64,000 nt of DNA from Alteromonas_E sp965248545 (GCA_965248545.1 OZ252110.1:1178001-1242000), one strand, 5' to 3'. Positions 27,682 through 35,550 are shown, numbered from the stretch's first letter. Translations and numbers: made by a program. The notes: generated from the sequence alone by a model not told the origin.

Positions 27682-28560
27682 CTAACGTTTCTGACCACTG
27701 ACGCGTGCCCAGTCTCCATTGACTTTGGAGGCTTCTAACTGAAAATCAGATAGATACGCTTGTTCAATTGATTCCACTTGTTCGGCCAGAATACCCGATA
27801 GCACCAACAGACCGTCCGTTTTACAAAAATCGGTTATCACTTGCCTTAATTCGATGAGTGGACCAGAGAGAATATTGGCGACAACAACGTCAGCATTCAA
27901 TTGTGGCTGATGTTCGGGTAAATACACATCAAACTGGTCAGCGACACCGTTGCGTTTGGCATTTTCTTTAGTCGCGATAAGTGCCTGTGGGTCGATATCA
28001 ATGCCAACGCAGTGTGATGCGCCTAATTTTAGCGCGGCAACCCCGAGGATACCGGAGCCACAACCGAAATCGACAACCGTCTTACCCGCTAAGTCTAGAC
28101 CGTCTAACCACTCTAAACACAAAGCTGTTGTTGGGTGCGTGCCGGTACCAAATGCGAGACCAGGATCCAGCATCACGTTAACGGCGTCGGGTTCAGGTAT
28201 GTCTCGCCAACTTGGGCAGATCCACAAATTTTCCCCAAACTTCATCGGGTGAAAACTGTCCATCCATTCTCTAATCCAATCTTTATCTTCTAGCTGCTCA
28301 AGCTTTAGTTTGTCATCACTTGCCAATAAACCAGACTGCAATAGGGTGTCACACAAATCATTGACCGGCTGGTCAGTATCAAATAACCCCACCACTCGAG
28401 TGTCCGGCCACAACAACACCTCACCGGGTTTGGGTTCGTACATCGGGGTGTCTTTGCTATCAACAAATGTAACTGCTTGCGCCTCATGGAACTCCAGCCA
28501 ATCGCCGATTGCATCAGCGCGATCAGGATGAGTGTCCACAATCAATTGTAACCAAGCCAT
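27682..28560 (-). CDS. prmA: Ribosomal protein L11 methyltransferase
   Basis: A 292-residue SAM-dependent enzyme that trimethylates L11. The N-terminal substrate domain covers 1-100; the Rossmann domain carries motif I VVDFGCGSGILGVAAL. The PrmA-specific segment LDPGLAFGTGTHPTTALCL and the post-I/IV motif VVANILSGPL are present. In many gammaproteobacteria it directly follows accC; here about 7 kb of other genes separates them. It is divergent from a binding-protein gene. Confidence 0.95.
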   Translation of the reverse strand: MAWLQLIVDTHPDRADAIGDWLEFHEAQAVTFVDSKDTPMYEPKPGEVLLWPDTRVVGLFDTDQPVNDLCDTLLQSGLLASDDKLKLEQLEDKDWIREWMDSFHPMKFGENLWICPSWRDIPEPDAVNVMLDPGLAFGTGTHPTTALCLEWLDGLDLAGKTVVDFGCGSGILGVAALKLGASHCVGIDIDPQALIATKENAKRNGVADQFDVYLPEHQPQLNADVVVANILSGPLIELRQVITDFCKTDGLLVLSGILAEQVESIEQAYLSDFQLEASKVNGDWARVSGQKR

Positions 28561-28630
28561 AAACTGCCTTTTACGAGTTTTTGCGTTATAGTATCAGATA
28601 GCGATCAATGACAAGAGGAATTGTGTCGAT

Positions 28631-29389
28631 ATGCGACTCTTTGTGCTTGCGACAGCCTTGTTACTCTGTGTCTCAATGCCCAATGTGACAGCCGCCAAAC
28701 ACGTTTCTATTGCAGTGGGTAAAAACAAACCTCCTTATGTCATCCAGGATGGCTCAAGCGGCTTTGAGCTCGAGTTAGTAAAGCAATTTATGCACAATGA
28801 AGGCCATACGGTTGAATTTGTCTTTATTCCCTTTGGCCGCACCTCATATGTGCTAAATCAAGGTGAAGCTGACATTGGTCTAACCCTCAATCACTATCAT
28901 GACATCGACCACAGTTGGTTAAGTGATCCGTATATTGCCTACCAGAATTTTGCCATTTCGCTGGTCAAAAACGATGTCAAAGTCACCAGCATGGCCGATT
29001 TACAGTTTCATTCCGTAGTCGCTTTTCAATCTGCAACAACCGTTCTCGGTCCTGAATATAAAGCGATGGTGATTGGACGAGCGAATTACTTAGAGCTACC
29101 CGATCAAGAAAATCAGGTACTGTTATTATTGCGAGGTAGTGTCGATATTGCCGTAATGGACCGTAATATTTTCCATTTTTTCAAACAAATTTCACCCGGG
29201 TATCTGCGCGATGAACCGGTTAAATACCACCGGTTATTTCCCAAGAGTATTTACTCTGCCGGTATCGCCGACGACGAGCTGAGAGCGGGTTTTAATCGCC
29301 AACTAAAAAGAGCACTAGAAGACGGCACTTATCAAGCGTTAATCGAACAGTTTGGCCTTATCGATATCTTACATTCTGAGGTTGAATGA
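28631..29389 (+). CDS. Family 3 periplasmic solute-binding protein
   Basis: A 252-residue protein with a signal peptide (about 1-22, ending in VTAAKH). The amino-acid-binding-protein fold is evident: KNKPPYVIQDGSSGFELELV at the start, then GEADIGLTLN, then YLRDEPVKYHRLFPKS. It is an orphan without transport genes, like the protein at 22108-22965 but distinct in sequence. Ligand not identifiable. Confidence 0.78.
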   Translation: MRLFVLATALLLCVSMPNVTAAKHVSIAVGKNKPPYVIQDGSSGFELELVKQFMHNEGHTVEFVFIPFGRTSYVLNQGEADIGLTLNHYHDIDHSWLSDPYIAYQNFAISLVKNDVKVTSMADLQFHSVVAFQSATTVLGPEYKAMVIGRANYLELPDQENQVLLLLRGSVDIAVMDRNIFHFFKQISPGYLRDEPVKYHRLFPKSIYSAGIADDELRAGFNRQLKRALEDGTYQALIEQFGLIDILHSEVE

Positions 29390-29414
29390 AGTCGCGATCA
29401 AACTTAAAGCACTA

Positions 29415-29442
29415 AAAAGCGGTCAAATGTGACCGCTTTTTT
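29415..29442. terminator. Bidirectional terminator
   Basis: AAAAGCGGTCA pairs with TGACCGCTTTT around a short AATG-type loop, with A/T runs on both sides. It lies between the stop codons of two convergent genes (binding protein and HiPIP) and can serve both. Confidence 0.85.
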
Positions 29443-29458
29443 ATCTTTTTTGGGGAGA

Positions 29459-29749
29459 TTAAGGCTTCTTAACCCAAGCAGTACACCAACCATTGGCTGC
29501 AACGTTTTTACCCGGGAACAGGGCACATGGGCGCCACTCAGCACCAGCCTCGCCTTGCACGTACATGCAGTTTGCGCAATTAGCACCTTCCACGGTTGAC
29601 TCATGCGTGTACTGCAAAGCCTTTGCGGTCGGATCGTCGGGGCTCAACTGCTCTTGCGCATTTGCGCGCAAAGCCACACCACCTAAGGTTAAACCAATTA
29701 AACTAGTGCCCGATATCTTCAAAAAATCGCGACGATTGATATTGCTCAT
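29459..29749 (-). CDS. High-potential iron-sulfur protein (HiPIP)
   Basis: A 96-residue periplasmic electron carrier. The Tat signal has Arg6-Arg7 (INRRDFLKISG) and cleaves near ANAQE. The mature part has the four cluster ligands Cys58, Cys61, Cys75 and Cys89 in the HiPIP spacing (CANCMYVQG, then RPCALFPGKNV, then GWCTAW). HiPIPs pass electrons between bc1-type complexes and reaction centres or terminal oxidases and occur in photosynthetic and some heterotrophic proteobacteria. The partner is unknown here. The gene is monocistronic and flanked by hairpins. Confidence 0.9.
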   Translation of the reverse strand: MSNINRRDFLKISGTSLIGLTLGGVALRANAQEQLSPDDPTAKALQYTHESTVEGANCANCMYVQGEAGAEWRPCALFPGKNVAANGWCTAWVKKP

Positions 29750-29843
29750 GGAGTGCTCCTAATAGCGTGTTAAGGTCTGAATGATTGATTATCTAAACGA
29801 CTGAAAACACGAATCATTCTTAGTTACTAATGCCATATACGAC

Positions 29844-29869
29844 GAAGGCCCGCCAATCGGCGAGCCTTC
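29844..29869 (-). terminator. Hairpin downstream of the flavin-reductase operon
   Basis: GAAGGC and GCCTTC with inner CGCC/GGCG pairing form a compact stem-loop about 75 bases after the small membrane-protein stop on the minus strand. There is no clear T-tract. It separates this operon from the HiPIP gene. Confidence 0.5.
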
Positions 29870-29943
29870 AATAGTTATACGATCTAAAATTCTAGATGGA
29901 TTACATCACGCGCAAGTAATCTACACTTTGATCTGTATCAGAT

Positions 29944-30081
29944 TTAATCACGCTTTGACGATTCTTCCAAGTCATTTGCGTCATTCCCTTTCATGATGTT
30001 AACCAATACATACACAATACCAAACACCACCAAGGTCACGATTCCGCATACGAGTAGCAACTGGTCAAGATTGGGTATCAT
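29944..30081 (-). CDS. Mini membrane protein (45 residues)
   Basis: A short frame that starts with ATG inside the end of the flavin-reductase gene (17-base overlap) and runs to TAA at 29944. It encodes one clear membrane helix (about residues 7-29, LLLVCGIVTLVVFGIVYVLV) followed by a charged tail (KGNDANDLEESSKRD). Overlap and orientation suggest translational coupling. The composition is typical of real single-pass mini-proteins. No homolog is recognised. Confidence 0.5.
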   Translation of the reverse strand: MIPNLDQLLLVCGIVTLVVFGIVYVLVNIMKGNDANDLEESSKRD

Positions 30082-30739
30082 CAATGTCTCCATCTTCTTG
30101 CAATTGGTTGTTCACAGGCTGGTCTGGTTTCGCGTAGGCGTAGCGCGCTATTTGACGCGTCTTGTGATAACCGACCAGTCCACTAATAGCGATGCTACCG
30201 CAGCTCTCAATATCGATATATCCGGTTTTATCGACGTATTCTTCAGGTAAAACTACTTCAACTATTTGACCAATAACCAGCTCTGTCTGATTAATCGCCA
30301 AAAACTGGATGTCTTGAACTTCCATACTGAGCTGAATTGTAGACTCTGCTACGTAAGGTGCATTGATAACACCAGAATCCATTGGTGAAAGTCCCACTGC
30401 TTCGAACTCACTAATCGACGCATCAAACCGCGCAGAAGACCAATGTGCCGCGGCAGTCATCGCTGGCGTTATGTTGTTAATGGTGTAAACACCGGTGGTT
30501 TTGATATTCTCTAGCGTGTCACGTTGGACCGTGTGCGGACGCATGACCATACCGAGCAATGGCGGATGCGCACCTATGTGCACAACCGAGTTCACGATCG
30601 CAAGATTATCCACCCCATCAGCGCTTCGCGAACCAATCAAGTTGGCACTTTTAAAGCCTGACAAACAGTTGACGAACTCAGCTCGATACCGCTGTGGCAT
30701 TTGCTCAATATCGCTAGAAGAGTATTGGCGTCTAGTCAT
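30065..30739 (-). CDS. Flavin reductase-like (FMN-binding split barrel) protein
   Basis: A 224-residue protein with the flavin reductase-like split-barrel domain (about 15-180). The segment NLIGSRSADGVDNLAIVNSV is followed by HPPLLGMVMRPHTVQRDTLENI and TGVYTINN, which resemble FMN-binding loops. Relatives reduce FMN or bind FMN/heme. I start at ATG 30739, just after an AAGAG site and overlapping the stop of the CPXCG gene; another ATG lies one codon upstream. It is the middle gene of a three-gene overlapping operon. Confidence 0.8.
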   Translation of the reverse strand: MTRRQYSSSDIEQMPQRYRAEFVNCLSGFKSANLIGSRSADGVDNLAIVNSVVHIGAHPPLLGMVMRPHTVQRDTLENIKTTGVYTINNITPAMTAAAHWSSARFDASISEFEAVGLSPMDSGVINAPYVAESTIQLSMEVQDIQFLAINQTELVIGQIVEVVLPEEYVDKTGYIDIESCGSIAISGLVGYHKTRQIARYAYAKPDQPVNNQLQEDGDIDDTQS

Positions 30740-30923
30740 CATCTCTTCGCGCCTCAAGTCGAATACCGAAACCAGTGTCCTCAATCATTATTTCGATTGG
30801 CTGGCAGCAAATCTGACAATCAACTATTTGTTGCTGACCAATGTCACTACTGAGGTCGACTTCGATATCGTTGTACGCCATACAGTAAGGACATTCGAAC
30901 CGTTCGGCTTCCGTTAAACTCAT
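30732..30923 (-). CDS. CPXCG-type cysteine-rich small protein
   Basis: A 63-residue zinc-ribbon-like protein. It has two Cys pairs, Cys11/Cys14 (ECPYC) and Cys36/Cys39 with an extra Cys40 (CQICCQP), and an acidic C-terminus. This matches the small Cys-rich CPXCG family of gammaproteobacteria (function unknown), except that the residue after the first pair is Met rather than Gly. I start at ATG 30923 because the family is about 60 residues long; the frame is open to 31001. It overlaps the flavin-reductase start. Confidence 0.75.
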   Translation of the reverse strand: MSLTEAERFECPYCMAYNDIEVDLSSDIGQQQIVDCQICCQPIEIMIEDTGFGIRLEARRDDD

Positions 30924-31082
30924 ATTTATTACCGCTATACAGTGTGGCTGGTTACTACGGTCAACTGGGTATTTTGGATTCAGCTGGATGGCGGTAAGCA
31001 TAGTCCTTCTTTAAATTGATCCAATCGACCGCTCGCTCTATACACTTACTTATAGCCTAGGTGTTAAATAGGATGACTCGCC

Positions 31083-31391
31083 ATTTCAGTTTCTGCTCTT
31101 GCCAAAGCAAAGGTCAACACCTGCCCCCTGTGTAAGCGTCGAACGCGGTTGACCTTGCATCATTTGATTCCACGCAAAGTACACCGACGGAATCACTTCA
31201 AAAAGCACTACAACAAACAACAGTTACAATCCGGAATCTACATATGTCGACAATGCCACAATGCAATCCACCGCTTTTATGATGAAATGACGTTAGCCAA
31301 ACATTTTGCCAATATTGAAGCCTTAAAAGCCGATGAGAAATTGCGACAACACTTTAACTGGCTCTCAAAGCAGCGTGTTGACGTCGATTGA
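31083..31391 (+). CDS. Small HNH-type nuclease-like protein, start uncertain
   Basis: The frame encodes a compact HNH finger: CPLC at residues 14-17, HHLIPRKVHRR, then CRQCHNAIHRFYDE, which supply the Zn ligands and catalytic His. The first standard start codon in frame is a TTG at 31149, after the CPLC pair, so it cannot give a complete finger. The frame is open back to a TGA at 31074. An ATT at 31083 sits six bases after AGGATGA and could initiate. Alternatively, the out-of-frame ATG at 31073 was joined before a one-base insertion. Protein from ATT would be 102 residues. Confidence 0.6.
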   Translation: MSVSALAKAKVNTCPLCKRRTRLTLHHLIPRKVHRRNHFKKHYNKQQLQSGIYICRQCHNAIHRFYDEMTLAKHFANIEALKADEKLRQHFNWLSKQRVDVD

Positions 31392-31398
31392 AATGTAT

Positions 31399-31427
31399 TT
31401 GATCAGGGCCGCAAAACTGTATATAAA
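31399..31427 (+). promoter_or_regulatory. Predicted sigma-70 promoter of the FAN1-exonuclease gene
   Basis: TTGATC (31399-31404) and TATAAA (31422-31427) are separated by 17 bases. The -10 lies inside the LexA box, so repressor binding would exclude RNA polymerase. The expected transcription start is at about 31434-31437, which coincides with the ATG at 31437. Confidence 0.6.
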
Positions 31428-31432
31428 TACAG
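31417..31432. promoter_or_regulatory. LexA (SOS) box
   Basis: CTGTATATAAATACAG matches the gammaproteobacterial SOS box CTGT-N8-ACAG exactly. It is embedded in a longer dyad (AAAACTGT at 31413 to ACAGTTTT at 31436). It ends four bases before the start codon of the nuclease gene. Confidence 0.85.
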
Positions 31433-31436
31433 TTTT

Positions 31437-33575
31437 ATGCCATTATTTGTTGTGAAAGAGCTCCCAACCTATTACTACCTGGATAATTTTTTAGAATTTC
31501 TCAGCTTTATTGAGCAGTCCTGTCAGCACTTGCTCAACACGTCTCATCGGGAGTGGCTAGGAAACTTCCACCTTTTGTCCAAAGACGCTCAGTGTTTGCT
31601 TGTAAGAGTAGTCAGTAGAAAGCATCGTCTGATCAAACGCGCTAGTTTGGACTATGACGAAATTAACGATATTGCGTTTCACTATCAGACCTTGCTTGAA
31701 CTGGGCTGGATTGGGAATATTCGCACGGACGATCTGGCCGACAGCTTGCCGCAGCTAACGAAAACCGAACTATATCGGTTATTGATCAGCAGTAATTGTG
31801 CACAAGCGCGTCAATCAATGAATAAAGCGTCTCTTTTGGCGCTTACGAATGAACAGGCGACATTTTCTGCACTCACAATGTCAGGTGTGGCTGAAAGCTA
31901 CTGTGTTCGTCGTGTTGATCACATAATGCAGTATTTTTTACTGTTATTTTTCGGGCACAGTCACGGCAGTCTCAGCCAATTTTCGATGCGTGATTTGGGG
32001 ATCCGCAAAACACGAAAAGATAGCCAACAATCGACCGCACATTTTGAATCGCTGGCTGATGCAGAATCGGCATTTTTCTATGCGCAACTGCGCAATGCAG
32101 TGAAAGCCTCCAACCAAACACAATTTCCACAAGACTGGTTAGAAAACCTCCCCGACGCCTCAGGAACACTCGCACAACGCTATCACGACGAAGTATTGTG
32201 GCGCGTTGGCAAAGCTACTCTTGCCGTTGACCGAGCGTTTGCATTAGCCTGTTTCCAGCGCTCAGGAAAAGACGCAGCGCAAGAAAAATGGGTCCGAGAA
32301 ATTTACAGCGACGGCGCACATCAGCTCGTTGAGCAACACTTATTAGCAATGATTGAGCAGCCACAAAGTGAAGAGCTATTGGTCTTTGCACAAGATTTTC
32401 TGGCCAGAAAATACCAGCAAAAACGCACGTCTCCAATGACTGATTGGTTAAGGAATACGGACAGCGTGCTCAACATTGACGCTATTTATTTAAACAGTGT
32501 CGAACGCGGTGTGGTGGATTTCTATCAGCGCAAAAGTGTCACTGCGTTTCGCACCGAAAATACACTATGGCTGAGCTTTTTTGGTCTGATATTTTGGGAC
32601 ATCATTTATGAAAAAGCCCCTGACAGCCTAAAAAACGAGTTTGATACCCGCCCAAAAGTGTTACTCGAAAACCGTTTGTATCAAGACTACGCAGCATTAA
32701 TCGAGAAACGATTAGCGCAAATAACGTCACCCTCTAAGTGCATGGCCATTTTAGCCAAACACGTCGCCTTGCATCACAACAAAACCAATCATTTGTTTCA
32801 ATGGCACGAGGGCATCCTCGATCCAATTAAACATTTGCTGGAAAATACTAATTTAAACCACTGTACTGAATTTTTGCGCGCTATGAGCATGGATTTTGGA
32901 AGCTTGCGCGATGGATTCCCAGACATCATGGTTATCGACCAAGATGGGCTGCGTTTTGAAGAGGTTAAAGCACCGGGTGATGCGTTGCGACGAAATCAAC
33001 TCGTCTCCCTGAACAAGCTCAAACAATGCGGTTTTGATGTGCGAATTACTCGAGTAGAGTGGTGCCACGACCCGATGCAACCCTATGCCGTGGTCGACAT
33101 TGAAACCACGGGGGGGCGTGCAAACAACCATCGCATTACGGAAATCGGCATCGTAAAACGCATCAATGGAGAAACTGTCGCACAGTGGCAGCACTTGATA
33201 AACCCACAACGCCATATTCCCGCCGCCATTACTCGTTTAACCGGTATAGATAATGAGATGGTTGCGGATGCCCCTATTTTCGCTGAAATAGCGGATGAAT
33301 TGGAGGCCTTCACGGAAGGCTGTATCTTTGTTGCTCACAATGTGAATTTTGACTACGGTTTCATCCGGCAAGAATTCGCTCGCCTGGGCCGCCACTATCG
33401 TCGACCAAAATTGTGTACTTGTGCGGGTATGCGCAAAACAAAACCTGGTCTGAAGTCTTATTCGCTCGCCAATTTAACTGCGCATTTCGGCATTGAAATG
33501 ACCCGCCATCACAGAGCTATGTCTGATGCGGTTGCCGCAGCAGATTTACTCGATATAATCCTCGCAGAACGCTGA
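31437..33575 (+). CDS. FAN1-type VRR-NUC nuclease fused to a DEDDh 3'-5' exonuclease
   Basis: A 712-residue protein. Residues 1-545 match bacterial FAN1: the start ELPTYYYLDNFLEFL, the segment CLLVRVVSRKHRLIKR, a helical middle, and the VRR-NUC PD-(D/E)xK core near 493-525 (GFPDIMV with Asp496, then FEEVKAPGD with Glu509 and Lys511). Residues 550-712 add a DnaQ-like exonuclease with Asp554/Glu556 (VDIETTG), Asp639 (HNVNFDYG), and His692/Asp697 (HHRAMSDA). FAN1 cuts flaps and interstrand-crosslink structures; the second nuclease could resect the products. An SOS box overlaps the promoter. The ATG has no ribosome site. Confidence 0.88.
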   Translation: MPLFVVKELPTYYYLDNFLEFLSFIEQSCQHLLNTSHREWLGNFHLLSKDAQCLLVRVVSRKHRLIKRASLDYDEINDIAFHYQTLLELGWIGNIRTDDLADSLPQLTKTELYRLLISSNCAQARQSMNKASLLALTNEQATFSALTMSGVAESYCVRRVDHIMQYFLLLFFGHSHGSLSQFSMRDLGIRKTRKDSQQSTAHFESLADAESAFFYAQLRNAVKASNQTQFPQDWLENLPDASGTLAQRYHDEVLWRVGKATLAVDRAFALACFQRSGKDAAQEKWVREIYSDGAHQLVEQHLLAMIEQPQSEELLVFAQDFLARKYQQKRTSPMTDWLRNTDSVLNIDAIYLNSVERGVVDFYQRKSVTAFRTENTLWLSFFGLIFWDIIYEKAPDSLKNEFDTRPKVLLENRLYQDYAALIEKRLAQITSPSKCMAILAKHVALHHNKTNHLFQWHEGILDPIKHLLENTNLNHCTEFLRAMSMDFGSLRDGFPDIMVIDQDGLRFEEVKAPGDALRRNQLVSLNKLKQCGFDVRITRVEWCHDPMQPYAVVDIETTGGRANNHRITEIGIVKRINGETVAQWQHLINPQRHIPAAITRLTGIDNEMVADAPIFAEIADELEAFTEGCIFVAHNVNFDYGFIRQEFARLGRHYRRPKLCTCAGMRKTKPGLKSYSLANLTAHFGIEMTRHHRAMSDAVAAADLLDIILAER

Positions 33576-33576
33576 A

Positions 33577-33834
33577 TTAACGGCGCCGTACAGGTTTGTA
33601 TTGGGTGCGGCAGTAGCCTCTGCTCACCCCAGGGTGTCGTATCCGCGCATGTTTGGTTTTACGACCCGACACGCGTGCACGCCAGGAGTTAAAGCTTGCG
33701 CGTTTTAAACTCGCCCGCATGAGCTCGATTACTTGTGATTCGTTTAAACCATATAAACGCTCGATCGCTTCAAAGGGCGTCCGGTCCTCCCAGGCCATTT
33801 CAATGACGCGAGAATGGTCAGATTCAGTCAGCAC
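33577..33834 (-). CDS. TIGR03643/DUF2805 family small protein
   Basis: An 85-residue basic protein with a HTH-like N-terminal half (MAWEDRTPFEAIERLYGLNE, then SQVIELMRASLKRASFNSWRA). The Arg/Lys-rich tail ends YKPVRRR. It matches a short conserved family of unknown function found in many marine bacteria; nucleic-acid binding is plausible from charge. The GTG start lies within the end of the upstream DUF6435-like gene (11-base overlap). It is convergent with the nuclease gene with a one-base gap. Confidence 0.8.
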   Translation of the reverse strand: MLTESDHSRVIEMAWEDRTPFEAIERLYGLNESQVIELMRASLKRASFNSWRARVSGRKTKHARIRHPGVSRGYCRTQYKPVRRR

Positions 33835-34003
33835 GATTAGCCTCTATTGCTTGAATAGACTTCCAAATCTCTTCCGCTTCCGCGGTTAATGTCGAATAAG
33901 TGCGGATATCACCTTTCCTCTGTGCAAGCATCGCCTGCTCCAATTTTGCGTCGTATTGCTTACGCAGTTTTTTAGAGGGATCGGACTTAAACAAACCAAA
34001 CAT
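33824..34003 (-). CDS. DUF6435-like small protein
   Basis: A 59-residue protein: a start MFGLFKSDPSKKLRKQYDAK, then a long charged helix (LEQAMLAQRKGDIRTYSTLT) and a helical end (AEAEEIWKSIQAIEANRAD). The pattern matches a short family often seen near other small conserved genes in marine bacteria (function unknown). It overlaps the start of the TIGR03643 gene, so the two are co-translated. Confidence 0.72.
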   Translation of the reverse strand: MFGLFKSDPSKKLRKQYDAKLEQAMLAQRKGDIRTYSTLTAEAEEIWKSIQAIEANRAD

Positions 34004-34104
34004 AGAACTACCACGATGAACTGATGAGTAACTACTACGCCTGACTGACTAGATTTGATCATCCTAGATCGCGCTGTGGATTGTGTGACGTCTGATGCGG
34101 TACT

Positions 34105-35343
34105 TTAGCGCAGTGAGTTGCTCAATGTCGTCTGTGCCTTTCTGATACTAGCGACCAATAATTCAGTGCGGTGCTGCATGTTGGTGTCGCTATTGGGGTA
34201 ATGCTCAACAATATGCGTAAACGCATCGTTCAGCGCTACTTTTTGTGGGCTGTCTAACGCGCCCAATGCTCGCATCAGCCCATCACTCAATGACTTTTGG
34301 GCCAACAGGATACGCGACCAAAGCGTGACCGTCTCCGCTAAGCCAAAATGAACCTGCTGTTGGTTGAGTAACGTTCGCAGTGAATCGGTCGATTCGGCGG
34401 CGAAATCAAGTGTTTGTATAGTCAATAAAAGCTGAGCATCAACAACCCCTGCTTGGGCATACATGGTCAATCGTTCGGATAATTTATCAACTGATTGCTG
34501 GTCGCCTTGATTGAAATAAGCCTGACTTAACAAAATGGTTTCAACCGGCGAAAGATCTGTTTGTTGTTTTAGGGTTTCAACTACTTGATAGTCGCGCCCT
34601 TGATAAAGCGCTTGGCGCAATAACCACAGTTTAGCGGTGGGCTCTCGGCTACGAACAAATTCCGCGCGTAGCATCGTAGACAGCTGGCTAGGCTGGTACT
34701 CGAATCCAGTCAACGAGTACATAGTCGCGCCAAATACTTGAGCGATATCCGAATAAAAATAGATGTAATGACCATCTACTGTATCAATCGCATGATTTAA
34801 GAAATAATTGCGCGCTACGGTAGGCACCATCTCGACATCAAATACTTCAACGTCATCCCACTGCAGCATATATTTGAGTTCGTACGGTTCTCGGGTCTTG
34901 ATGGACGTTGCAAATGAATTCCCCGCACCATTCGCAAACATGATCTCCGTTATTGCTTTTATCATGCGGTCCGATGTTGTGACCATTGTTGGATTGTGTA
35001 ACCGCTCACCACACCCCCGCATATAAGAATGGGCGACAATACTGGTGGGATGTATTTGCAACGCTTGATTGACCAATTGCAACATTCTCGGGCCGCAAAA
35101 CTCATCGCTTGCGAGCTGATCAATTTGATGGATTTTTTCGAAATAGGCTGACTTTACCGAGCTGTAGTCAGATTGATGAAATGCGTTGATCGCCGCTATA
35201 TGTGTCAGCTGTGCTTGAGAGAAAGTCGTTGCATCGGCTTCGATCAGAGGTGTTTTGGGAATAAACTGAGATGTTGGTAAAGAATGACACGCACCAAGCA
35301 AAACAAGGATAAATCCAACAATACTATGCCGTAACGCAGGCAT
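34105..35343 (-). CDS. Putative lipoprotein with TPR-like helical repeats
   Basis: A 412-residue protein with a lipoprotein signal: hydrophobic stretch 8-18 and lipobox LLGAC with Cys19. The rest is alpha-helical with repeat-like units such as AKLWLLRQALYQGRDYQVVE and ILLSQAYFNQGDQQSVDKLS, resembling tetratricopeptide repeats. No enzymatic motif is seen. Probably an envelope scaffold or assembly factor; exact role unknown. It stands alone between the small-gene pair and accC. Confidence 0.68.
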   Translation of the reverse strand: MPALRHSIVGFILVLLGACHSLPTSQFIPKTPLIEADATTFSQAQLTHIAAINAFHQSDYSSVKSAYFEKIHQIDQLASDEFCGPRMLQLVNQALQIHPTSIVAHSYMRGCGERLHNPTMVTTSDRMIKAITEIMFANGAGNSFATSIKTREPYELKYMLQWDDVEVFDVEMVPTVARNYFLNHAIDTVDGHYIYFYSDIAQVFGATMYSLTGFEYQPSQLSTMLRAEFVRSREPTAKLWLLRQALYQGRDYQVVETLKQQTDLSPVETILLSQAYFNQGDQQSVDKLSERLTMYAQAGVVDAQLLLTIQTLDFAAESTDSLRTLLNQQQVHFGLAETVTLWSRILLAQKSLSDGLMRALGALDSPQKVALNDAFTHIVEHYPNSDTNMQHRTELLVASIRKAQTTLSNSLR

Positions 35344-35429
35344 TTATTTTCCTCTTCGTTCACCGAATCACCAATAGCCTACGCGGTTAAACAAAAAAAA
35401 CGAAGAAATTTCGATCTAAATAAAAAATA

Positions 35430-35507
35430 CAGGCGTACTCATTATGCACTGTTGAAAGTGTGTACGCGTTCTTGCTGTTTGGCCCACCTTGTGTGGGCCT
35501 TTTTTAT
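35430..35507 (+). ncRNA. Candidate small RNA with own terminator
   Basis: Between two minus-strand genes there is a plus-strand intrinsic terminator. GGCCCAC (35481-35487) pairs with GTGGGCC (35493-35499) and six T follow. Upstream, GCGTAC (35433-35438) pairs with GTACGC (35462-35467) with an inner CACT/AGTG stem, giving a second hairpin. No plus-strand gene exists here to use the terminator, so a short transcript of about 75-80 bases is proposed. An A/T-rich tract at 35410-35430 could hold the -10. Not recognised as a known family. Confidence 0.35.
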
Positions 35508-35521
35508 AGGTGTTTTAGCAA

Positions 35522-35543
35522 CAAAAAACGCCCGGTTGGGCGT
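35522..35543 (-). terminator. Terminator of the aroQ-accB-accC operon
   Basis: On the minus strand ACGCCC and GGGCGT form a stem with a 4-base loop followed by six T. It lies seven bases after the accC stop. Confidence 0.85.
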
Positions 35544-35550
35544 CTTCTGG

